This document shows, in pieces, positions 43,592-52,519 of a stretch of DNA of 64,000 bases (position 1 is its first letter; every line of letters starts with the position of its first letter). The translations under genes and the position numbers were made by a program. Under the pieces are notes generated by a model that was not told the origin of the DNA, made no database searches, and saw only the letters and a program-made list of their open reading frames with translations. The DNA is from Gammaproteobacteria bacterium (lineage in GTDB: Bacteria; Pseudomonadota; Gammaproteobacteria; Enterobacterales; Alteromonadaceae): the NCBI GenBank assembly GCA_018826295.1, contig JAHJZX010000045.1:45192-109191 (forward strand), in the 5' to 3' direction.

Positions 43592-44158
43592 ATGACTAAG
43601 CATCAGATAATACTGGATTTACCCCAGTGGATTGATGAAGTGGTGGACTGGGACAAGGTTTACACTACTGACGATGAAAAAATGGCGTTAGCGGTCGAGC
43701 TGTCCAGGCAAAATGTACAGCGCGGCACCGGTGGCCCTTTTGGTAGTGCTATCTTTGACATCGACAGTGGCAAGCTGTTAAGTGTCGGCGTAAACCGGGT
43801 GATGCCGCTGCATAACTCTACTGCGCACGGCGAAATGATGGCGATTATGCTGGCCGAGCATCAACTGCAAAGTTTTAGTTTGTCTGCTGACGGTGTAAGG
43901 CGTGAGTTATTTACCTCATGCGAGCCGTGCGCTATGTGTCTGGGTGGCACTCTTTGGAGTGGTGTTAAGCGTTTAGTTTGTGCTGCTACAGCTGACGATG
44001 CCCGTGCCATAGGTTTTGATGAAGGTCCGGTTTATGACAGCAGTTATGCATATCTTAAGCAAGCCGGGGTAGAGGTAGTGCGCTTGGTGCAACGTGATGC
44101 GGCTAATAACGTGCTACAACATTACGTTGGTAGCGGCGGCACTATTTATAACGGTTAA
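43592..44158 (+). CDS. Nucleoside/guanine deaminase of the cytidine deaminase fold
   Basis: This 188-residue zinc deaminase carries the catalytic HGEM motif (His zinc ligand and proton-shuttle Glu, about residue 84) and the second zinc site SCEPCAMC (about 110-117), with [10 protein letters not shown] (about 47-56) typical of the TadA/GuaD branch. It is longer than tRNA adenosine deaminase and lacks its tRNA-binding C-terminus, so a guanine or nucleoside deaminase is more likely. Its position after deoB-deoD-gpt supports a role in purine salvage, for instance guanine to xanthine for Gpt. AAGGA precedes the ATG by 6 bases. Confidence 0.85.
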   Translation: MTKHQIILDLPQWIDEVVDWDKVYTTDDEKMALAVELSRQNVQRGTGGPFGSAIFDIDSGKLLSVGVNRVMPLHNSTAHGEMMAIMLAEHQLQSFSLSADGVRRELFTSCEPCAMCLGGTLWSGVKRLVCAATADDARAIGFDEGPVYDSSYAYLKQAGVEVVRLVQRDAANNVLQHYVGSGGTIYNG

Positions 44159-44178
44159 TCGTTATTTTCAGCAACCAC

Positions 44179-44209
44179 AAAGCTGTATCAGGTGTTCTGA
44201 TACAGCTTT
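44179..44209. terminator. Bidirectional terminator overlapping the VF530 gene end
   Basis: AAAGCTGTATCAG (44179-44191), loop GTGTT, CTGATACAGCTTT (44197-44209), a perfect 13-bp stem with T runs in both directions. The last seven codons of the convergent VF530 gene lie within the stem. Confidence 0.85.
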
Positions 44210-44412
44210 TGCGCGACAAACAAGGCCTCTACTTTTTCTCTGGCCCACGGCGTTTTGCGTAAAAACTTTAAGCTGCTTTTCACTGATGGATCTTGTTTAA
44301 AGCAATTGATATCAATCTGCTTTGCCAGCGCAGGCCAGCCGAAGTGATCGACCAATGCAGTAACAATTTGCTCCAGCGTAAAGCCATGTAGCGGGTTATT
44401 TGCTTGCGACAT
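44188..44412 (-). CDS. VF530 family (DUF2132) small DNA-binding protein
   Basis: This 74-residue protein matches the VF530 family: [58 protein letters not shown] is nearly the whole conserved core. A Vibrio fischeri member has a solved structure and was described as DNA-binding; the cellular role is not known. The ribosome site AAGGA is clear. It is convergent with the deaminase gene, and its final codons double as the terminator stem. Its upstream neighbour, isocitrate dehydrogenase, is separated by a terminator, so the gene is probably transcribed alone. Confidence 0.88.
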   Translation of the reverse strand: MSQANNPLHGFTLEQIVTALVDHFGWPALAKQIDINCFKQDPSVKSSLKFLRKTPWAREKVEALFVAQKLYQNT

Positions 44413-44440
44413 ATCTGAGTCCTTAATTTCAGCATAAAAA

Positions 44441-44464
44441 AATAGCCACCCGAAGGTGGCTATT
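44441..44464 (-). terminator. Rho-independent terminator after the isocitrate dehydrogenase gene
   Basis: AATAGCCACC (44441-44450), loop CGAA, GGTGGCTATT (44455-44464). On the minus strand the stem is followed by a T run (44434-44440), 17 bp after the stop at 44481. Confidence 0.85.
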
Positions 44465-44480
44465 CTAGCAAAACTTGCAA

Positions 44481-45488
44481 TTATAAGCGTTCTAATACCG
44501 CAGCAGTGAAATCTGTAGTGCCAAAACTACCACCTAAATCACGGGTAGTGCGGTCACCACTGGCGATAACGTCGGCCAGGGCGCTGCGGATTTTTTCGGC
44601 TTTATCCTGCATACCTAAATACTCCAGCATCTGGATAGACGCCAAAATTACTGAGCTTGGGTTAGCCAGGTTTTTACCGGCGATATCCGGTGCGCTGCCG
44701 TGTACGGCTTCAAAAATAGCGCAATCGGCACCAATGTTAGCGCCCGGTGCCATACCTAAGCCGCCGACTAAACCGGCACATAAGTCTGACAAAATGTCGC
44801 CAAACAAATTGGTGGTAACGATAACGTCAAACTGTTGTGGGTTCATCACCAGTTGCATACAGGCGTTGTCGACAATCATTTCCTGGGCTTCAATATCCGG
44901 GTAACGGCTTGCCACTTCACGCGCTGTTTTCAGGAATAAACCTGAAGTAGATTTAAGGATATTGGCCTTGTGTACTATGGTGACCTTTTTGCGTTTTTCG
45001 CGCCGGGCTGTTTCAAAAGCAAACACGGCAATGCGCTCTGCGCCTTCTTTGGTTACTATGCTGGTTGCTTCGGCTACCATGCCATCAGCCGATACTACCT
45101 GACCATGGCCTGAGTACATGCCTTCGGTGTTTTCACGGATAGTAATAATATCGATATTCTCGTAACGCGCCTTGGTGCCTTTAAAGGAAATTACCGGGCG
45201 TACGTTGGAGTACAGGCTAAACTTTTTCCGCAGCGTAACATTGATTGAAGTAAAACCTTCGCCCACTGGCGTAGTAAGCGGGCCTTTTAGGGTGATCTTA
45301 TTGCGAGCTATAGCATCCAGTGTGGCTTGTGGTAACAGCTCACCGGTTTTTTCCAGTGCGGTTAAACCGGCATCGACGTATTCGTAGTCGAACTCACAGC
45401 CTACTTTTTCTAACACCTGAATAGCGGCTTCTACAATGCTGGGGCCTATGCCGTCGCCTTTGATGACTGTAATGGTTTGCTTGCTCAT
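44481..45488 (-). CDS. NAD-type isocitrate dehydrogenase (IDH/IPMDH family)
   Basis: This 335-residue enzyme belongs to the short beta-decarboxylating dehydrogenase family. It begins [22 protein letters not shown]; the substrate loop [27 protein letters not shown] and [13 protein letters not shown] identify isocitrate rather than isopropylmalate or homoisocitrate dehydrogenase. The metal site [17 protein letters not shown] and the nucleotide region [16 protein letters not shown] are intact. A short form of this kind usually uses NAD, but cofactor choice cannot be fixed here. It competes with isocitrate lyase (aceA, 31.8 kb) for isocitrate. Single gene with its own terminator. Confidence 0.92.
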   Translation of the reverse strand: MSKQTITVIKGDGIGPSIVEAAIQVLEKVGCEFDYEYVDAGLTALEKTGELLPQATLDAIARNKITLKGPLTTPVGEGFTSINVTLRKKFSLYSNVRPVISFKGTKARYENIDIITIRENTEGMYSGHGQVVSADGMVAEATSIVTKEGAERIAVFAFETARREKRKKVTIVHKANILKSTSGLFLKTAREVASRYPDIEAQEMIVDNACMQLVMNPQQFDVIVTTNLFGDILSDLCAGLVGGLGMAPGANIGADCAIFEAVHGSAPDIAGKNLANPSSVILASIQMLEYLGMQDKAEKIRSALADVIASGDRTTRDLGGSFGTTDFTAAVLERL

Positions 45489-45651
45489 GGGGGATCCTTA
45501 GCAGTGTTATTTACGTGGGAAGCGGGCCTCTGACGGGCCTGAAAACGGCGCTGAATATAGCAGTTTTCGCTAATTGGCGCCAGTTTGGTGAAAATTTACT
45601 GTAGTTATCTGGCTTATACCCTGTATAACGCTGGTGAATGATGTAATAAAA

Positions 45652-47013
45652 CTACAATGTTAACAGCAGTGGGCACTGACTATTTGCCTGCCCGGCGACA
45701 GTGGTTAACCAAAGTTGCGGGGTGCTGCTGTTTACTGTGTTGCCTGTCTGTTGCTGCAGTAATGCAGCAAGGTGCGGCGCTACGTCGCTGTTAAACACCG
45801 CCTGACAGCTGTGCCAGGCAATAAGCAAGATTCTGGCTGTCCTATCGTGCGGTACGTTTTGTTGTTGCAAGGCGCTGAGCATCTGTTGTGCCGCGGCTAA
45901 CCATTCGGTTAACTGATATTGCTGTAGCAGTTTGCTGATTAGCGCACTGGCAGCTGCTTGCTGATACAGCCTGAAATCGGGCAGTGGCGTCTTAGCCGGC
46001 CGCAACAGGCCGCTGCTATCGAACCATAGCGGCGCACATAAACAGCGAGCCAGCGCCCGGCATTTTGCCATTGTCAGGTTGTCCTGGCTCTGCAGGTGCA
46101 GGCTGCAGGCAAAGGCCGCTGTCAGTTGTTGCAGCATGGCATGCTGAGGATGGTGCAGCTGACTTAGCACGTTACTGAGTTCGGCATCGATTAACACATT
46201 GTCGAGTAAATCACGGCCAATCAGATTAACCGCCAGTGACACATCGGTTATTGGTTGCTGCTGCCGGTTAAGTTCAGTGGCCAGCTTAAGTATTGGCTCG
46301 CGCATTGCCGCTGTCGTGCTGAGGCAGGCTGCCAGCTGTTTATTGCTGCTGTGGCGCAACTGCTGGTAGTCAGAGTGATTAAACAATGTTGCTGCACTTT
46401 GAGGTGGTTGCAGCGCTGTTTGTCTGTACCAAAGTACAACGGTGCGTAACAGCGCCAGTTCGTGCTCGCAGCGGCTGAGCATGATGCGGCGCCCCAGCTG
46501 AGTGGTAAAGCTGTTGTCTGCATTTGGTGTACTAAAGCGCATCACCAGAGTTAACAACAGACTAGCGGCTGACTGGCGCCAGTAAGGTATTTTGCGTTCA
46601 CTGGCGTAGCAACCGTCCAGTACTTGCAAAAGTGCGGCTGGCGCTGAAATACGCAGTAATTTAGCACTCAGTAACGGCGGGTAAGGCTGTAACCTCGGAT
46701 GAGACTGGGTGTCGCTAAGTATATCGCTAAGGCCACAGCAATAGCTGGCGTTTAGCAGCAGTTGCACGGTGGCGTGCGGCCAGTTTAGCCAAGTGCTGAG
46801 ACTTAATAGCAATTCGCTGCGCCACAAGGCATCAGGCAGCGCTGAGCTGAGTGTTAATGCCGCAGGTTCTGTCGCAACCTGGCCTAACCGGTATTGGCAA
46901 AGCTGCCGGCTTAGCTGCAGTAGCTTTGCGCTGTCGGCCTGTTGTTGCAACTGACTACGCGCTTGCTGCCAGTGGGGGAGTGTGGTTGCGACGGCGATGT
47001 TATCAGCGGGCAT
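45652..47013 (-). CDS. Hypothetical protein, possibly a degenerate HDOD domain
   Basis: This 453-residue, helix-rich, leucine- and glutamine-rich soluble protein has no signal or membrane helix. I do not recognise a firm family. The stretch ACLSTTAAMREPILKLATELNRQQQPITDVSLAVNLIGRDLLDNVLI (about residues 220-270, quoted in part) follows the HDOD pattern (a helix, then LRLANS, then AVxxLG), but the key residues are altered and no HD pair is present. The gene overlaps the 3' end of the DUF3192 gene by 11 bp and is the last gene of the ppnN-xni-DUF3192 run, so it is co-transcribed and probably translationally coupled. Function unknown. Confidence 0.7.
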   Translation of the reverse strand: MPADNIAVATTLPHWQQARSQLQQQADSAKLLQLSRQLCQYRLGQVATEPAALTLSSALPDALWRSELLLSLSTWLNWPHATVQLLLNASYCCGLSDILSDTQSHPRLQPYPPLLSAKLLRISAPAALLQVLDGCYASERKIPYWRQSAASLLLTLVMRFSTPNADNSFTTQLGRRIMLSRCEHELALLRTVVLWYRQTALQPPQSAATLFNHSDYQQLRHSSNKQLAACLSTTAAMREPILKLATELNRQQQPITDVSLAVNLIGRDLLDNVLIDAELSNVLSQLHHPQHAMLQQLTAAFACSLHLQSQDNLTMAKCRALARCLCAPLWFDSSGLLRPAKTPLPDFRLYQQAAASALISKLLQQYQLTEWLAAAQQMLSALQQQNVPHDRTARILLIAWHSCQAVFNSDVAPHLAALLQQQTGNTVNSSTPQLWLTTVAGQANSQCPLLLTL

Positions 47014-47419
47014 TGGCGCTTAACGACTGATAGCGGCTGACTGCAGTATCGCCAATAGCAATTAGCAGACGGTTTTTAAACAGTAAGGCTGTGCATTCAT
47101 CTGCGGTGGTAATACCGTCAGGTGTACGCCGGTGCGTGCGGTAATACAGTACCTGATAAATGTCTGCATGGTGGTTAAAGGCGGCGGTAATGTCCGGGCT
47201 GCCTAGCCTGTCCAGTACCTGCTGTTGTTGAATGCTGCCCTGAGCATTGTACTGACGAATAACTTTGGCGTTAAACACTTCCCGGTCTGCCCAGTTCATT
47301 TGCTCAACATTGTCCGGATACCAATGCAGTGCTGCCAGCGTCAGCAGGATATAAAGTAGTAAGCCTGCGGTCATCCAAACCAATTTGTTGCTTACCAGCT
47401 TATAAATGATGGCCGGCAT
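47003..47419 (-). CDS. DUF3192 family membrane-anchored protein
   Basis: This 138-residue protein has an N-terminal signal anchor (LVWMTAGLLLYILLTLAALHW) instead of a lipobox. The C-terminal part matches DUF3192: QVLDRLGSPDITAAF, QVLYYRTHRRTPDGITTADECTALLFKNRLL (quoted in part). It is a paralogue of the lipoprotein at 54325, sharing VLFYRTH-type and T-x-ECT-x-L-F motifs. The ATG overlaps the xni stop by one base (TGATG), and its own end overlaps the next gene by 11 bp. The fold resembles SmpA/BamE-like small envelope domains, but that is only an impression. No function is known. Confidence 0.8.
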   Translation of the reverse strand: MPAIIYKLVSNKLVWMTAGLLLYILLTLAALHWYPDNVEQMNWADREVFNAKVIRQYNAQGSIQQQQVLDRLGSPDITAAFNHHADIYQVLYYRTHRRTPDGITTADECTALLFKNRLLIAIGDTAVSRYQSLSANAR

Positions 47420-48231
47420 CAGTTTATCCCTGCTGGTGTTATGCGCATATCCTGCAGGTTAAGCCCAAGCTGAATATCGGTGCGTAGCGTTAACAATTGC
47501 ATATACACTTTAATGTGCTCTTTTTCTGCCAGAATTTTTTCTCTCAGCTTCTTATGACAATCCGGGTGTTCCAGGGCTTCCGTTAGCGTGGTACCAAGCG
47601 CTAACAGATCATGGGCGCCTTTGGGGCCTATACCGCTTACGCCGGGGATATTGTTAGTACTGTCACCGACCAGGCTCCAGTAACGCACCAGCTGTGCTGA
47701 GCTTACGCCAAATTTTTGTTGTACATGCTGTTCAGTATGAAACTGGCGGGCAAAGGCGTCGTAGATATGAATAGTGTCTGATAACAGCGGCAGAAAGCCC
47801 TTATCCGTCGACACTATGCTAACTTGCATGCCATGTTGCGCCAGTTTGGTGGCCACAGAGGCAATGACATCATCGGCTTCGCTGTCATCTTGGCGCACAT
47901 TGTGAATACCCAGCGCGCTAACAGACTGCTGTAAGCCGGCTAACGCCTCGGCTAAAATGCTGGGCATAGCTTTGCGATTGGCTTTATATGCTGGATACAA
48001 GGCCTTTCGCCATTGGCTGTGTTGGCCGTCAAATACCATTAACGCATGGCTGGGGCTGAGGTCTTTTAGCAGCCGTTGTAAGGCTTGTCGCAGCATATTG
48101 TCGGTGTTTTGTATAATCTGCGCCCGGGTACCCTCAGTTACCTGCTCAGGCAACGGCTGATAGGGTCTTTCCTGTACCGCATACAGCCGGCGGATCAGAT
48201 TGAGCGCATCGATTAACAACACCTGGGTCAT
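47419..48231 (-). CDS. xni: Flap endonuclease Xni (exonuclease IX-like)
   Basis: Xni is a stand-alone 5'-nuclease-fold protein with flap endonuclease activity, related to the N-terminal domain of DNA polymerase I. The 270-residue sequence shows the acidic metal site residues in LLIDALNLIRR (D8), MVFDGQHSQWRKALYPAYKANR (about 68), DDSEADDVIASVA (about 117) and VSTDKGFLPLL (about 140), and the helix-hairpin-helix VGDSTNNIPGVSGIGPKGAHDLL (quoted in part). It starts directly after the ppnN stop with no spacer, and its stop overlaps the next start, so the genes form one operon. It is slightly longer than the E. coli protein. Confidence 0.95.
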   Translation of the reverse strand: MTQVLLIDALNLIRRLYAVQERPYQPLPEQVTEGTRAQIIQNTDNMLRQALQRLLKDLSPSHALMVFDGQHSQWRKALYPAYKANRKAMPSILAEALAGLQQSVSALGIHNVRQDDSEADDVIASVATKLAQHGMQVSIVSTDKGFLPLLSDTIHIYDAFARQFHTEQHVQQKFGVSSAQLVRYWSLVGDSTNNIPGVSGIGPKGAHDLLALGTTLTEALEHPDCHKKLREKILAEKEHIKVYMQLLTLRTDIQLGLNLQDMRITPAGIN

Positions 48232-49590
48232 TTAGCGGATAACCCTGTAGCAAGGTTCATATTTACTGCCCGGCAGCTTCATGCGGCCCTGCTCGACAAA
48301 GGCTTGTAGCAAAGTGTCCATCATATGCATGAGTCTGGCTTCACCTGATATTTCAAACGGGCCGTGCTGACGTATGGCTCTTATGCCTTCGTCTTTCACG
48401 TTGCCGGCAACAATGCCGGAGAAAGCCCGGCGCAAATTAGCTGCCAGTGTTGCTTTGTCCTGCTGTGGGTGCAAGTCCAGTGCGGCCATATTGGCATGAT
48501 TCGGGATAAAAGGTTGTTGAAAATCCGGCTCTATGTTCAGGGTCCAGTTAAAATGATAGGCATCACCCACCGTTTTACGGTACTGCCGCACTTCTGCTGC
48601 GCCCTGTTTCAGTTTTTTTGCCACCGCCGGGGCATCATCAATAATAACTTCAAACAGGTTTAATGCTGTTTCACCCAGGGTGTTGCTGATAAAACTGACA
48701 ATTTCGTTGAAGTAGGCTTCGCTTTGTTTCGGGCCGGTCAGGATAACCGGCAAATGTTGTTGCTGATTATCCTGATGCAACATAATGCCAAGCAGATACA
48801 ACAGTTCTTCGGCCGTACCGGCACCGCCGGGAAACACAATAATACCGTGAGCAACCCTGACAAAGGCTTCAAGCCGTTTTTCAATATCAGGCAGGATCAC
48901 AAGTTGGTTTACTATCGGGTTTGGCGGCTCTGCGGCGATGATGCTGGGCTCGGTCAGGCCTAAATAGCGACCTTTATAAATGCGCTGCTTATTGTGGCCG
49001 ATAGTGGCGCCTTTCATCGGACCTTTCATCGCGCCAGGTCCACAGCCGGTGCAGATATCCATACCGCGCAGGCCCAGTTGGTAGCCAACTTCTTTGGTGT
49101 AGGTATATTCCGTTTCGTTAATAGAATGGCCGCCCCAGCACACTACCATATTGGGTTCATTGCTGGCATCAATAACCCGGGCATTGCGCAGAATATCAAA
49201 TACTGTGTGGGTAATATGGGCGCTGTTACTTAAATCGAGCCAGCTTTTATTGCTTTGTAAGCGGCTATGGTAGAACAAAATATCGCGCAGTACGGCAAAT
49301 AAGTGCTCATGAATGCCTTTGATAATCTGCCCATCGACAAAGGCGCTCAGAGGCGGGTTAAATAACTCAATTTTTATGCCGCGTTCACGGCTAAGCAAAT
49401 TTACCGCAAAATCTTCAAATTGCTCATAAATCTCAGCAGAACTGTCGGTATGGCTACCAACGTTTAATACCGCCAGGCAGCAATTCCGAAATAGCCGGAA
49501 TGCTTCCTGTTGTGTGTTTTGCTTTAAGTGATCTACTTCCAGCTGAGATAATAAATCCATCGACCCAAGAGGGTTTAACTGCACATGCAT
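48232..49590 (-). CDS. ppnN: Pyrimidine/purine nucleotide 5'-monophosphate nucleosidase
   Basis: PpnN (YgdH) hydrolyses nucleoside monophosphates to base and ribose 5-phosphate and, in E. coli, is activated by (p)ppGpp. The 452-residue length agrees with the E. coli protein. The LOG-family core motifs [16 protein letters not shown] (about 265-280) and the Rossmann segment [15 protein letters not shown] (about 148) are present, and the N- and C-terminal extensions of the PpnN type flank them. AAGGAG lies 5 bases before the ATG. Its place upstream of xni, with queF and syd nearby, echoes the E. coli region around ygdH. Confidence 0.95.
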   Translation of the reverse strand: MHVQLNPLGSMDLLSQLEVDHLKQNTQQEAFRLFRNCCLAVLNVGSHTDSSAEIYEQFEDFAVNLLSRERGIKIELFNPPLSAFVDGQIIKGIHEHLFAVLRDILFYHSRLQSNKSWLDLSNSAHITHTVFDILRNARVIDASNEPNMVVCWGGHSINETEYTYTKEVGYQLGLRGMDICTGCGPGAMKGPMKGATIGHNKQRIYKGRYLGLTEPSIIAAEPPNPIVNQLVILPDIEKRLEAFVRVAHGIIVFPGGAGTAEELLYLLGIMLHQDNQQQHLPVILTGPKQSEAYFNEIVSFISNTLGETALNLFEVIIDDAPAVAKKLKQGAAEVRQYRKTVGDAYHFNWTLNIEPDFQQPFIPNHANMAALDLHPQQDKATLAANLRRAFSGIVAGNVKDEGIRAIRQHGPFEISGEARLMHMMDTLLQAFVEQGRMKLPGSKYEPCYRVIR

Positions 49591-49623
49591 AGGTACTCCT
49601 TTACAGAAAGAGGCGCTATCAGC

Positions 49624-51171
49624 TTAGTTGGCAGGTTTTAGAATAACTCTGTTCCGGCCGGCTTTTTTCGCTTCATACAAGGCTTCATCTGCCCGATCAA
49701 AGGCACTGCGGCTGCTGTCGCTAGCTGTTAACTGGGTCGCGCCGAATGAAATGCTGATAGGAACATGGGTGTTTTTAAACTTAAACGGCATTCTGCGGAT
49801 CTTGTCCTTAAGCGCATTAAGCGGGCCTTCCAGATCTTCTAACGCCGTTTCAGGAAACAGTATGACAAATTCCTCGCCACCATAACGGGCGATAAAGTCG
49901 GTTTCTCTTAAGCTTTGTTTTAATGCTTTGGCAATGGCTTTCAGCGTTTTATCGCCGGCACTATGTCCATAGTTATCATTAATGTTCTTAAAGTGGTCAA
50001 CATCAGCCAATGCAATGCAAAGCGGCTTCTGATAGCGCTGCCAGCGTTTGATTTCCAGTTGGTAGCGCTCGTCAAGTGCGGCCCGGTTAGGTATTTCGGT
50101 TAACGCATCCTGCAAACTACGGAATTGCTGTTCGGAGATTCGCTTTTTAAAATTGCTGGCGTCAGTTTCCAGCTCTTTTAAACGTTGTTCCATACTGCCC
50201 AGCGTTAACAGCAGATTACTGCGCTCCTCCTGTTCCAGCTGTTCTTTTTCCCGCAGAGAGCCGGTTATCGCTAACAGTTTATCGCTAACCAGTAACTTCA
50301 GTTGTTCTAACGAAGTGGCCCGTTCACTGGCTTCACTCAGATGGGTAATTTGCAGCTCTATTTGCTGGTTAAGCCGCTGCATTTTTTGTTTCAATTCGTC
50401 AGAGCAGCTAATTGAGGATACAACGGCCTGCTGCACATTCGATAAGGCGTCATTCAGCTTTAGCAGGAAGTTTTCCGCCGATTGACGCTCTTTATTAATG
50501 CTGTGAATAATTACCGAAATGGTTTTCAGGCAGGCTTCCAGCAGTTGTTCAATGCTGAGGTTATTCAGTAAGCTCTGCCGGATATTATCCATTTCTGCCG
50601 CGCTGTCTTCGGCGAAGGTCAGTTCGCTTAGCAGGTTAGTCAATTCCAGACTGATCTGGCGACATATGTGGCCATAACGGTCTTGATCGTCGTGATCAGC
50701 ACTTTGTAATTGTTGTTTCGCCTGAAAAGCGGTTTGGTACAAACTGACCAGATCAGTCAGGTACGGCAAAAAGGCATGCACGGTAGCTGAAGGTTGCTCT
50801 ACTTTACCTAATAACTGACGTAAATCTCGCCTGAGTTGATCGGGTAAGCCTTTTTGTTGCTGCAGCAGTTTGCCGGCATTGGTCAGGCCTTGTTGTACCC
50901 GCAATACATCCTGTTGATGCCGCGTTTCAAGTAGCTTAAGGCTTTCGCTGGTGCTTTCAATAAAAGGTAATAATTTTTCTAAATCGGTGCCGCGATTGAG
51001 CTCTGTGCGCAGTTTTGCCAGCCGGTTATCCAGGTCAACGTCAACGCCCTTACATGCCAGCGACAGCCGCGACACAAATAAAGCCAGAATTTTAAACTGG
51101 GCCTGGTAGGTATCTTCCAGAGTTTTGCGGGCTTTAAGCGCTTTGTTTAGTTGGTCATCCTGCAAACGCAT
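49624..51171 (-). CDS. Soluble diguanylate cyclase with long coiled-coil region
   Basis: This 515-residue cytoplasmic protein has a helical, coiled-coil N-terminal region of about 330 residues with no recognised sensor, ending in a GGDEF domain (about 345-510). The active-site motif is ARYGGEEFVILFPE, with an intact RxxD inhibitory site (RETD) upstream, so it should make c-di-GMP from two GTP. The D(V)DHFKNINDNYGHSAGD substrate segment is present. A GTG at 51174 is one codon upstream of the ATG chosen. A terminator and a 20-codon gene lie directly upstream (51261-51428) and might attenuate this gene. Confidence 0.92.
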   Translation of the reverse strand: MRLQDDQLNKALKARKTLEDTYQAQFKILALFVSRLSLACKGVDVDLDNRLAKLRTELNRGTDLEKLLPFIESTSESLKLLETRHQQDVLRVQQGLTNAGKLLQQQKGLPDQLRRDLRQLLGKVEQPSATVHAFLPYLTDLVSLYQTAFQAKQQLQSADHDDQDRYGHICRQISLELTNLLSELTFAEDSAAEMDNIRQSLLNNLSIEQLLEACLKTISVIIHSINKERQSAENFLLKLNDALSNVQQAVVSSISCSDELKQKMQRLNQQIELQITHLSEASERATSLEQLKLLVSDKLLAITGSLREKEQLEQEERSNLLLTLGSMEQRLKELETDASNFKKRISEQQFRSLQDALTEIPNRAALDERYQLEIKRWQRYQKPLCIALADVDHFKNINDNYGHSAGDKTLKAIAKALKQSLRETDFIARYGGEEFVILFPETALEDLEGPLNALKDKIRRMPFKFKNTHVPISISFGATQLTASDSSRSAFDRADEALYEAKKAGRNRVILKPAN

Positions 51172-51260
51172 CACCTTTGCTTGTTTTGTTAAATCTATGT
51201 TTAGGCTTAAGTATATCGGTAATCCGAAGAAATGTGATCAGACTTTACGCGATTTCTGCA

Positions 51261-51291
51261 GGAAAAAACAGCTGGCGCAAGGGCCAGCTGT
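51261..51291 (-). terminator. Rho-independent terminator after the 20-codon gene
   Basis: On the minus strand ACAGCTGGC, loop CCTTGC, GCCAGCTGT, then TTTTT. The perfect 9-bp stem (51268-51276 with 51283-51291) starts 27 bp after the small gene's stop and lies 90 bp before the diguanylate cyclase start. It is either the end of the small transcript or an attenuator. Confidence 0.85.
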
Positions 51292-51317
51292 GGCAGGGGC
51301 TTTATTATAGTCCGGTA

Positions 51318-51380
51318 TTACTTCTTACAAAGATAGTAAGGTAACCAGGATTGTTCTTCAGTAGAGGTAAGATATTGCAT
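51318..51380 (-). CDS. Unlabelled 20-codon gene with its own ribosome site and terminator
   Basis: The minus strand encodes a 20-residue peptide, MQYLTSTEEQ followed by SWLPYYLCKK. An AAGGA sits 9 bases before the ATG at 51380; an alternative ATG three codons upstream directly abuts the AAGGA and is too close. Two perfect hairpins lie in the 5' leader (51393-51428), and an intrinsic terminator follows the stop. The peptide is acidic then basic, with one Trp, two adjacent Tyr and one Cys, and is too short for a membrane helix. It could be a small protein, a leader peptide for the diguanylate cyclase downstream, or part of a small RNA. I know no family for it. Confidence 0.5.
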   Translation of the reverse strand: MQYLTSTEEQSWLPYYLCKK

Positions 51381-51392
51381 AATCAGCATTCC

Positions 51393-51428
51393 TTGTAGGA
51401 ACTACAATCTGGCAGTCCGTCTGCCAGA
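51393..51428 (-). promoter_or_regulatory. Structured leader of the 20-codon gene
   Basis: There are two adjacent perfect hairpins: TTGTAG-TTC-CTACAA (51393-51407), whose 3' arm runs into the AAGGA ribosome site, and TCTGGCAG-ACGGA-CTGCCAGA (51408-51428). The first could mask the ribosome site. I find no convincing -35/-10 pair upstream; TTTCAA-N17-TTAAAT is weak. Confidence 0.5.
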
Positions 51429-51614
51429 CGCTGTATATTTAAGCAGATTTTGCTTGTTTTTGAAAGTTACTCTGTAATGTTTCTTGTTGGGTTACGTAAA
51501 GTTGACGGAGCAAATGTAAGGTATTATTTTAAAATGTTGAAAATTAATGCCTTTTTATTTTTGCAGGATAAGCCAGTCGGTGTTTTTGGTAACTTGGTCT
51601 GAAATATTACAAAA
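51429..51614. other. AT-rich spacer downstream of queF
   Basis: The 440-bp gap between the cyclase and queF genes holds the small gene, its leader and terminator; these 186 bp remain. They are AT-rich and should contain the promoter of the small gene and the 3' end of queF. I see AAGCA/TGCTT arms near 51441-51455, but no further reading frame and no clear queF terminator. Confidence 0.4.
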
Positions 51615-52457
51615 TTACTGCCGGCTAAGGCGGATCGCAGGAGGCGCGCATGGCTCGCTGCAGCGCCAGGGGTTAATATCCAGGCCACCACGGCGGGTAT
51701 AACGGGCATAGACTGCTAAAAATGACGGCTGACACAGCCGCCAGATATCGCTGAAAATGCGTTCGACACATTGTTCATGAAATTCATTGTGGCTGCGAAA
51801 GCTGATCAGGTAACGCAGCAGACTTTCGTGCTGCAGTGCCATGCCGCGGTAGTGAATGTACACACTGGCCCAGTCTGGCTGTGAGGTAATAAGGCAGTTT
51901 GATTTCAGCAGGTGCGAATGCAGTTTTTCTTCGACAATATCGCCATCCGCCTGTAATTGCAGCAATCCGGCATCGTACTGGTATTGATCCACTTCAATAT
52001 CCAAATCATCAATACAGCGGCCAGGTAGCCAGGTTGGTTGAAAAGCCATGATTTCATTGACGTTATGCAGGCTGACTTTTACCGGCTTGCCTGCGCAGGC
52101 TGATAAATCCTGTTGCAGGTGGCGGTATACCTGGCCTAAATCGGCAAAGCGGCTTTGATTAAAACTGTTCAGGTATAGCTTAAATGACTTGGACTCAATC
52201 AGATTGGCGGAGTCATAGGGCACAACAAAAGTAGCCAGGGCCACCATAGGTTTGCCTTTGGCGTTTAGCCATGACAACTCATAGCCATGCCAGATATCCT
52301 GGCCGACAAAGGGGAGTGCCAGCGGATCCAGACCTATATCATCCCGTCCCAGGGTACGCGGCACGGCTTGCAACAGGCTGGCGTCATACTGATCAGCATA
52401 AGCGGTGGTTTTGCCCAGACTTAAACCGGTCAGGGCGTCGGAGTAACGGTTAGTCAT
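51615..52457 (-). CDS. queF: NADPH-dependent 7-cyano-7-deazaguanine reductase
   Basis: QueF reduces preQ0 to preQ1 in queuosine synthesis. The 280-residue length is that of the two-module gammaproteobacterial type. The catalytic cysteine is in [18 protein letters not shown] (about 187), the NADPH-binding [14 protein letters not shown] (about 88-101) is present, and the acidic residue that holds the substrate lies in [13 protein letters not shown] (about 225). The frame extends 18 codons upstream, but [15 protein letters not shown] is the usual family start, so I use the ATG at 52457. It is divergent from syd with 62 bp between, as in E. coli. Confidence 0.96.
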   Translation of the reverse strand: MTNRYSDALTGLSLGKTTAYADQYDASLLQAVPRTLGRDDIGLDPLALPFVGQDIWHGYELSWLNAKGKPMVALATFVVPYDSANLIESKSFKLYLNSFNQSRFADLGQVYRHLQQDLSACAGKPVKVSLHNVNEIMAFQPTWLPGRCIDDLDIEVDQYQYDAGLLQLQADGDIVEEKLHSHLLKSNCLITSQPDWASVYIHYRGMALQHESLLRYLISFRSHNEFHEQCVERIFSDIWRLCQPSFLAVYARYTRRGGLDINPWRCSEPCAPPAIRLSRQ

Positions 52458-52519
52458 AACGGCTTTTGTCTTTTGCGCTGGCTTAACGATACAATGCAGG
52501 CAGTTTATCATAAAGTGTA

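Noticed and set aside
52458..52519. preQ1 riboswitch before queF
   Set aside because: The gap to syd is 62 bp and holds no pseudoknot-like structure; proteobacterial queF genes seldom have one.
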